In this document: piece after piece, positions 57,701-64,000 of the stretch
Position numbering within the stretch: position 1 is the first letter of the stretch
How the letters are laid out: the number at the start of each line of letters is the position of its first letter
Origin: Amphiura filiformis
Taxonomy: Eukaryota > Echinodermata > Ophiuroidea > Amphilepidida > Amphiuridae
NCBI RefSeq assembly: GCF_039555335.1
Contig: NC_092629.1
Location: 5,262,932-5,326,931, forward strand
Direction of reading: 5' to 3'
Length of the DNA stretch: 64,000 bases
Notes under the pieces: model-generated
What the model was told of the DNA's origin: nothing
The model's input: only the letters and a program-made list of their open reading frames with translations
The model's database searches: none
Program-made: the position numbers and the translations under genes

Positions 57701-60700
57701 GTAAACACAGCCAATCACAACAGGCGATTGCATCAAAAATGTTGCTAAAATTACACTTCAGCAAAATTTTAGACTGTCCAAGATAGGCAAATCTTGCTCA
57801 AAAGATACAGTCAACTCATCGAAATAACTTTCATCAAAATTTATGAATAACCTCCGGTGCAAAAAATTGCACCGCTGTCCGATCGAAAAACGATAGTAAT
57901 CAAGACTCTAGCATCGAATGCGTAACTATCGTGTGCAAATTCGAAGCTAGAGTTCTCGAGTAAGGTGTGGCTATCAAAGTACAGGTCTGTTTCAAGGTTT
58001 CTTTTATGTTACGCATGCCAAGACAGTCATTACAGTAGGAAACGATACCAGCGAATTCTGAGTTCAAGAACATCACCATGCATGCTTACATGTATGACCC
58101 TATTTGCCTGCGTCTCATATTGTTGAAACAAGGAAACCTCATCACGAATTCACTCACCTTGCGATCCTACACTACCAGTTGAAATAAACTCAAAACTTCC
58201 CGAAAAAAGCTTTGTAAGTCCTCAAAACAACATGTAATTTCATTACCCCGGTAATAAAAAATTGAAATCCTAAGTATGACCCGTTATCGAAAATTTTGTT
58301 TGGTTTACAAAAAGTTATTTTTCTCACCCGCTGTATCTAGCAAGCAGAACGCATACATAGCCAAATGGCAGCTCCCGGGCACTGATGACCTACAGCTGCT
58401 CCCGGACTCCATCGTGCATGCGTACTCTTGAAAAGGGTAGAGTTCTAGACCGCTGCCCTCATTTGTCGACCATCTTGTCACTACGAAGCATACGAGTACA
58501 TGCACAGACACAGTGTAGACGAGTGATGGAAAGACTGGAGTTCATTCATAAAATACATCATGACTTTCGGGTTATAATTAGAATGCGTTGTTCGGTGGTT
58601 TCCGTCATTGTGCTATCGGCTTTTACGTGTACCCAGTTTTTTTACATGAGGATGACAGCTTGTAAATTTTGCGATTACCAATATGTAATTTCCACAAAAA
58701 ACGATTTTTATGATTCTTAGATACCGGTATATCAATATAGGGCATAACTATGTGGGTGAAATACTTTATTTCACTTTGAATTTTGAAGCCAATTTTATTA
58801 CTTGGTTCATTTTAAAAAAATACCGTATAATTTCGCTTTTTTAAAGGAGTATTTCGTGATCCTAGCATCCTCTATTAATGTCATTTTTCATTAGATATCC
58901 ACGAAAAAACCTATTCCCAAAATTTCAGTTGATTCGATTTTTGCGTTCATGAGTTATGCATGATTACAATGTATGTGTATTACACTGCTCCATAGACAAT
59001 GTGTTGTAATTTCATTCTGGTGCACCAGAACGAAATTCAAATTTCACAATATCTTTGCTAAACGAATTAATCTGCAAGAAATATTTTGTACATAAACATT
59101 ATGTAGCCAGAGGTTTCCAGTGATATAAAAATTGCAACTTTTTTTGAGAAAAGTGGGGGATGAGACTGTGAATCACGAAATGCCCTTTTAAGTTCATATT
59201 TTTCTCTTTAAATAGCAAAACTGCTTTTTCTGTGTCTCTTCCCTAATTCATAATTTTCGAGAAAATCTGCAACGCTGGAGGACGCCTGGCTTTAATTTTA
59301 CCATCATATATTCTATATTTACATAGTTGTATTTGAAAAATTATAAAGTCATAAAAATTAAACATTGATTTTAAAGTACAGTACTGTATCTTCTCAGACT
59401 TGATATATTATTGACATCCCAATTTGAATATTGATTGATTGAACCCATATTTATTGGTGCTCTCACTCAGCTGATTTTTCACTTCTCCTGTCACCTGAAA
59501 TTTTTTTTCAATTTTCGACTCGCATTAGGTGCAACTCCAGTCTCCCATACGGCGAGCAATTTCTTTCACTGATACATTTTTATCCAGCAAACCTATTGCT
59601 CGACCGCGAAGGAAATCGGGCAACGCGGCATGATTTTAAATGTGACTTTTCACATGTGATGAACTGGAGATGTATGGTCTTTTCTCACTGCAGTACATAT
59701 CCTGCCCAATTCAGCCATTTATCATTAAAAAAGAAAAGATTTAAACACCTGCTTTGCTTTTGAAAATGAAGAATACCAAAGATTGAGTTTTCTTTTTAAC
59801 AAACACATGAATATTCCTGGCCTACTTTATTGTTGGAGAGTTGACTCCTATGGACTTATGCAACTTTTAACACTGTTAAAAACGGAATGCAAATGTGTAA
59901 TGGGTATGGGTAGTCTTCGTCAAGTATTTTTCTATTTATTTTTAAAAGTATGTAGGGGGAACTTATAACTTGTTGTGGACCCTAGAGAAAAGCTGCTATC
60001 ATCTTGAGACTAAGATCTAGAAACACCACCGAAATGCTGTTTTGTTAGCTGAATCTTTTTGATGAAAGTCAATCTTTGACAAGATGTAACTACGGAAAGT
60101 GCTATGACAAAAAGGTTTTCAGTTTTGGCTTTCTTTACTCAGTTTGATGGCAAATTTGAATTCACCTGTCATACCTACAATTTGCTCACCGATAGCTTCA
60201 CATTTTGTAGGCTAGAGACCTTTGCATTCAAAATCTAGTCGGATTCACTGAAGCATGACACCGTGTAAAGCAATGGAAGTTCAGAAGTAAACACAGCCAA
60301 TCACAACAGGCGATTGCATCAAAAATTTTGCTAAAATTACACTTCAGCAAAATTTTAGACTGTCCAAGATAGGCAAATCTTGCTCAAAAGATACAGTCAA
60401 CTCATCGAAATAACTTTCATCAAAATTTATGAATAACCTCCGGTGCAAAAAATTGCACCGCTGTCCGACCGAAAAACGATAGCAACGCACTCTAGCATCG
60501 AATGCGTAACTATCGTGTGCAAATTCGAAGCTAGAGTTCTCGAGTAAGGTGTGGCTATCAAAGTACAGGTCTGTTTCAAGGTTTCTTTAAATGTTACGCA
60601 TGCCAAGACAGTCATTACAGTAGGAAACGATACCAGCGAATTCTGAGTTCAAGAACATCACCATGCATGCTTACATGACCCTATTTGCCTGCGTCTCATA

Positions 60701-63700
60701 TTGTTGAAACAAGGAAACCTCATCACGAAGTCACTCACCTTGCGATCCTACACTACCAGTTGAAATAAACTCAAAACTTCCTGAAAAAAGCTTTGTAAGT
60801 CCTCAAAACAACATGTAATTTCATTACCCCGGTAATAAAAAATTGAAATCCTAAGTATGACCCGTTATCGAAAATTTTGTTTGATTTACAAAAAGTTATT
60901 TTTCTCACCTGCTGTATCTAGCAAGCAGAACGCATACATAGCCAAATGGCAGCTCCCGGGCACTGATGACCTACAGCTGCTCCCGGACTCCATCGTGCAT
61001 GCGTACTCTTGAAAAGGGTAGAGTTCTAGACCGCTGCCCTCATTTGTTGACCATCTTGTCACTACGAAGCATACGAGTACATGCACAGACACAGTGTAGA
61101 CGAGTGATGGAAAGACTGGAGTTCATTCATAAAATACATCATGACTTTCGGGTTATAATTAGAATGCGTTGTTCGGTGGTTTCCGTCATTGTGCTATCGG
61201 CTTTTACGTGTAAAATGTGGTACCGTACCCAGTTTTTTTATATGAGGATGACAGCTTGTAAATTTTGCGATTACCAATTGTCCAATACCATATATAATTT
61301 TCACAAAAAACTTACGCCTACGCCCTACGATTTTTATGATTCTTAGATACCGGTATATCAATATAGGGCCTAACTATGTGGGTGAAATACTTTATTTCAC
61401 TTTGAATTTTGAAGCAAGTCATAAAAATTAAACATTGATTTTAAAGTACAGTGCTGTATCTTCTCAGACTTGATATATTATTGACATCCCAATTTGAAGA
61501 TTGATTGATTGAACCCATATTTATTGGTCTAGCTATAAGTTTTATGAGATGTAGTCGAGTCAAGTACCGGTGTTATAAAACTCGTAGTGAGATCAATAAA
61601 TATTGGTCGTAAAGCATCCAATATGTTTTGGATCCAATATTTTCACACACTTGGATTCATCAAACATAATAAATGCAGGGGTAGACATAAGGAGCAATTT
61701 AGTCAGCTGGCCTTTGCTGGGAAGGTTTGGGGCCGGCCCAAGGGTAAATCCACTGGCCCAAATTCTACTTCATTGTTTTTCTAATCCCTGTCATAAATTT
61801 ATAGTGATGCCAAAATCCCAACTGGCCATCCAGATGGAAAATCTCCTGGCCCAACAAGAAAAGTACTGGTCAGGGCCAGCGGGCCAGTGGCTAAATCGAC
61901 CCAATGAGCAACCTTGAACCAGAATTCTACCAATTTATTAGATGTTTGAATGTGGGCTCAAAGTGTGAAGTTAAAAAAGTGTGATTCAACTAGAGCATGG
62001 ACCAGAAAATGCACAAGTTACAACCAAGAATTTGAATTTGTCCGTACAGGAGATTAAGAGATGAATTTGTCCATGGTGTAGCTGTGTGTAAGGAGGGAGA
62101 ACAGCTACACCATGGACGAATTTCTCTCTTAGTCTCCCTACACAGACAAATTCATCTCTTTTCATGATATTTTAACAAAGTGAATTAATCTGCAAGAATT
62201 TTTTACACATAAACATCACATAACCAGAGGTTTCCAGTGGTATAAAAATCTCAACTTTTTTTGAGAAAAGTGGGGGATGATGCTGTGGATCACGAAATGC
62301 TCACAAAATAATTTATTTCGCTAAATTTTTAATTTGCTCCTCGTTTTATTTGAAAATTTTAGGAGTTGTTGTCGTTATCCAAGAAGCGAAAGAAGACGAC
62401 CGAAGAAACAGAGGACAAGACAGGGTCAGGGTCAGAAGACGAGGCACCTGAAGTTGAAGGAGGAAACGAAGGAGAGGAAGGAGAGGAAGGTGAAAAGGAG
62501 GAAGCAACGAAAGCATCTGATTCAGAGGAGGAGGAACCCAAACCTGCTAATGACAGCACTCGCAAAAGTGAGCTGGACTCAGAAACGTCGGAGAGCGATG
62601 ATGATGTAAGTTTGGATTGGCCTTTCTTTTCTTTTCAGACTGCTGGCTAATTATTGGTTACAAAGAAACAAACTTGTTTGTTTTTTTGGCCTTGGCCTTT
62701 GCGAGATATGGCGGACACAGTAGGATGGCGCTGCACGAAGTGGGTAAAGTCTTTGAATTTGCCAGGTTTTACCCAGATTGAAGACTGCACCCTCCTTTTG
62801 TGTACATGCCATACTTCGAAAAGTCTAATAAGGAAGGCAATATTGTCTTATCCATTTTGAAATGCTCACCTTGAACTAACTGTGTCAAGTTGACACATTG
62901 GCTTGTCTGGGTGTCGAATATAACGTGTCTTGGCTTGTCGACCAGAGTTGATCCCATCGACTCTGATTCTTCCTCGGGCCTTGTAAATACTACGGTACTT
63001 GCAACTTTCTCCCACTCCATCTTGCCCCTGCATGACATTGCTCTTTGTTTCCCTACACATTCTTCGGTGAAGTTCATTCATCACTTAAATGCAACTTGCT
63101 AGTTCTTTCGTTTCTGATTATGCAACAGACAATACACATTTTAGCAAAATTGCTGGCTCTTTTGCAACTTTTGACAATTTTGTGAAAATGTGGCTGCCAC
63201 CAACCAAATAATGCTGACACAATATTGAAAGGGCTATGTCCTGAGGTAGCTGTCACTGCACATGTACAATGTATTATGTGGGTCACAGGTCACCTGTAAA
63301 TACCTACAGGACATACCAAAATTTACGATTACAGGTAGCACATACCAAGATTACAGAAGCTTGAGGGATACATACACGGCTTCAAAGGAACAAATTTATG
63401 TAATGTTTTGAATTAGACCAGCTAATCAAAACTACCGGTATATAATTTGGTAGTCATGGGATCCATGTAATTTGATTTAAGTTTTTATGCTAAAACTTGT
63501 TGCCCATTTTCGTATGTTTTTTTATCCCCACATCCTTTGCAAATAAAAACTGAAACTATGTCATCAATACAAGTGTGCATGCATTCTCGACACTACTGCG
63601 CATGTTCCAAAGAACACTTGGTGTTGCGTCCACGTCAGGCGATGCATTTATATTGTGATATGAATTGTTGCTGATGACATTGTGTCAATTTCATAATTTG

Positions 63701-64000
63701 CTAATGATTTAGGAAAGTACATACATAATTTAGTACCAAAATGGTGTACCAGTCAATATTTAGACTGTACAATACATGTACCATCCCCCAGGAAGTGGAC
63801 AATCTATAACAGAGAATTCCAATATATACCTCTAGTTGTCAGCACTAATAAAATAAAGACTTCAAAAAAGGAACGCAGCCATTATAAATGCACTATATAG
63901 TGGCTTGAACAGAACTATTAATCATAATACGTATTCACAATTTTTAACATCTAGAAAGAAGGATATTACGCACATTTTGATACCTAATTGTTATGTTGTT
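49126..64000 (+). CDS. RTF1: RTF1 homolog, first two coding exons (gene runs off the window)
   Basis: RTF1 is a Paf1-complex-associated elongation factor. Its HMD stimulates H2B ubiquitination and its Plus3 domain binds phosphorylated Spt5. Only the N-terminal acidic part is in the window. Exon 1 (49126-49200, 25 codons) reads MSKRKSRAIIDTSSSDSDSG then ANLDE; exon 2 (62363-62605, 81 codons) starts ELLSLSKKRKK. Human RTF1 has the same order (KGRVVIDSDTEDS, LDQELLSLAKRKR, DSETSDSDDE). The junction is phase 0 with GAG|GTAATG and TTTTAG|GAG. The next donor is GAT|GTAAGT at 62606. HMD and Plus3 domains must lie to the right. Intron 1 is 13,162 bp and almost wholly repeats. Confidence 0.9.
49201..50239. 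other. RTF1 intron 1, 5' part
   Basis: AT-rich intronic DNA. Short TGACATGACATG-like repeats lie near 49540; otherwise nothing recognised. Confidence 0.5.
50240..50516. repeat. Foldback-arm-related repeat ending in a 75-bp palindrome
   Basis: 50240-50475 resembles 13470-13695 of the giant foldback (CGATTGGCTCC, GGTGTCCTTCACCGTA, CATTCAATCAAATGTTG, CTCCGCCATATT). In reverse complement it shows a B-box-like CCGGTTCAAATCC in other copies, hinting at a tRNA-derived SINE origin. 50442-50516 is a near-perfect palindrome (CCGCCATATTCACGGGATGA arms) centred on AAGGCCTCCTT. Confidence 0.75.
50817..50838. repeat. (TTC)n microsatellite
   Basis: Seven TTC units. On either side (50560-50815 and 50880-51260) are GGGG/CCCC-rich stretches, including tracts at 51017-51030 and 51080-51090, that look like degraded MITEs but lack clear ends. 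Confidence 0.8.
51612..52165. repeat. ~550-bp (TTCC)n/(TTTC)n microsatellite
   Basis: Strand-asymmetric pyrimidine tract in blocks of TTCC and TTTC with occasional TAAGTTCCTTCC or CCGAGTCC interruptions. Lys/Glu/Gly- or Phe/Leu/Ser-rich reading frames across it are artefacts. Such tracts can form triplexes and slow polymerases. Confidence 0.97.
52937..53479. mobile_element. MITE with CCGGGGG ends and ATGACCCCCTTT repeats
   Basis: Ends TTCCGGGGGCAC and GTGCCTCCCCCGGG, then inner ATGTGCCTCGG / CCGAGGCACAT. The interior repeats ACCCAATGACCCCCTTTT about ten times with decay. Confidence 0.7.
53890..54311. mobile_element. MITE with ACATGTCACTTGTATGACCC ends
   Basis: The terminal ~25 bp match inverted (ACACATGTCACTTGTATGAC). 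The interior is a run of decayed TGACGCACAT words and GC-rich CACCGGGGGTGG / CCCCCGGGGG boxes. It sits at the loop of the inner palindrome 53537-54422. Confidence 0.75.
55319..55450 (+). CDS. Possible small ORF (43 residues), unassigned
   Basis: ATG in a good context (CATCATGGCGG) opens MADKKNKWVQYKTWKTYKLN and runs through HRGRRDDIRV to TAA. The composition is protein-like (basic, Trp/Tyr-containing), but no family was recognised. It lies inside RTF1 intron 1. It could be a nested small gene, an unlinked first exon or a relic. Confidence 0.25.
   Translation: MADKKNKWVQYKTWKTYKLNDVMGFEKHRGRRDDIRVESLVFE
56275..56380. repeat. Degenerate ~34-bp repeats (CCGAGTGCAATT)
   Basis: Three to four decayed units of ACCGAGTGCAATTAATAGCACACC type. 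One more similar unit lies at about 54485-54515. Confidence 0.6.
56464..57395. mobile_element. ~930-bp TA-flanked element with GGGT(G/C)CACAAC ends
   Basis: Left AACTTATAAGTTCCCCCTA and right TAGGGGGAACTTATAA match inverted, with TA at both borders. It interrupts the right arm of the intron foldback. Its right part is repeated in the tandem duplication that begins at 56867. Confidence 0.65.
56867..61527. repeat. Tandem duplication, units 56867-59455 and 59456-61527
   Basis: Both units open GGTGCTCTCACTCAGCTGAT and close with GAACCCATATTTATTGG, and look almost identical between. Unit 2 lacks about 556 bp (58791-59346, which includes a TTAA-type MITE) and has three short insertions near 61210-61330. 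Reading frames around 58305-58720 and their copies at 60886-61346 occur in both units but have no recognisable product. Confidence 0.92.
58841..59191. mobile_element. 351-bp TTAA-flanked MITE
   Basis: The ends are TTAAAGGAGTATTTCGTGAT and ATCACGAAATGCCCTTTTAA. TTAA at both borders suggests piggyBac mobilisation. The interior has a central GGTGCACC palindrome near 59022. A 3' relic of the same family lies at 62172-62300. Confidence 0.8.
61676..61902. repeat. Degraded MITE rich in GGCCAG/CTGGCC
   Basis: The ends resemble GGGTAGACAT...ATTTAGTCAGCTGGCC and GGCCAGTGGCTAAATCGACCC inverted. Several CTGGCC words lie inside. The borders are imprecise. Confidence 0.4.
62034..62154. repeat. 121-bp hairpin upstream of RTF1 exon 2
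   Basis: Arms GAATTTGTCC, GAGATTAAGAGATGAATTTG and CCATGGTGTAGCTGT pair with the complement at 62101-62152 around a ~15-base loop. It ends about 210 bp before exon 2. Confidence 0.75.
62172..62300. repeat. 3' relic of the 58841-59191 MITE family
   Basis: Shares GAATTAATCTGCAAGAA, CAGAGGTTTCCAGTG and GATCACGAAATGC. The 5' half is missing. Ends about 60 bp upstream of RTF1 exon 2. Confidence 0.75.
62363..62605 (+). CDS. RTF1: RTF1 coding exon 2
   Basis: Begins after AATTTTAG with ELLSLSKKRKK. Continues as a Glu/Gly/Ser-rich disordered segment (GEEGEEGEKEEATKASDSEE) and ends with SETSESDDD before GTAAGT. It matches the RTF1 region between ELLSLAKRKR and SDSETSDSDDE, with a longer acidic insert than in human. 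Confidence 0.92.
62606..64000. other. RTF1 intron 2 (start)
   Basis: AT-rich. On the minus strand about 62869-63089 is open in two frames and is followed by a donor-like CAAG|GTGAGC, but no product was recognised. Nothing else identified. Confidence 0.5.

Noticed and set aside
58305-58720. Overlapping frames on both strands, repeated at 60886-61346
   Set aside because: Present twice only because of the tandem duplication; no domain, and opposite strands are open equally.

Overview
This is nuclear DNA from an animal: intron-split genes, long introns and very dense repeats. The two recognisable host genes resemble vertebrate ZFYVE1 and RTF1. Penelope-like, mariner-like, hAT-like and TTAA-flanked elements occur together with many foldback repeats. 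A marine invertebrate deuterostome (echinoderm or hemichordate type) fits best, but the species cannot be fixed from the sequence alone.

Layout. 1-5006: a large element with inverted ends, running off the left edge, holding a Penelope-like relic that is split by a mariner-like transposon. 5701-8925: a GGCC-rich higher-order tandem repeat in two ~1.4-1.7 kb units, ending in small hairpins. 9832-25011: a broken Ty3/Gypsy-type LTR fossil on the minus strand (LTR at 24641-25011), split by a 464-bp MITE (9933-10396) and by an 11.8-kb TA-flanked element (11766-23570). That element carries a mariner transposase relic and a giant foldback whose arms contain ~350-bp tandem units. 25012-36200: mostly non-coding, with a perfectly regular 15 x 88-bp array (27425-28744), several MITEs, a LINE 3' end, a better preserved Penelope-like element (31850-34086) and two nearly abutting TTAA-flanked palindromes (34815-35928).

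36462-48603 (minus): a ZFYVE1/DFCP1-like gene in eleven coding exons. It has paired N-terminal zinc fingers, a P-loop GTPase-like domain and two C-terminal FYVE fingers. 49126 to beyond the right edge (plus): the first two coding exons of RTF1, a Paf1-complex subunit, separated by a 13.2-kb intron. The two start codons are 522 bp apart and head to head, suggesting a shared promoter. The RTF1 intron is packed with nested foldbacks, a ~550-bp pyrimidine microsatellite and a 2.6-kb tandem duplication.

The host genes have unrelated roles: ZFYVE1 acts at ER/omegasome/lipid-droplet membranes, RTF1 in transcription elongation and histone modification. The most unusual content is in the repeats: the subrepeat-built giant foldback, the 88-bp array with a single-unit relative inside ZFYVE1, and a partial duplication of a ZFYVE1 exon. 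The ZFYVE1 reading frame also shows three local anomalies that need an independent read or transcript.
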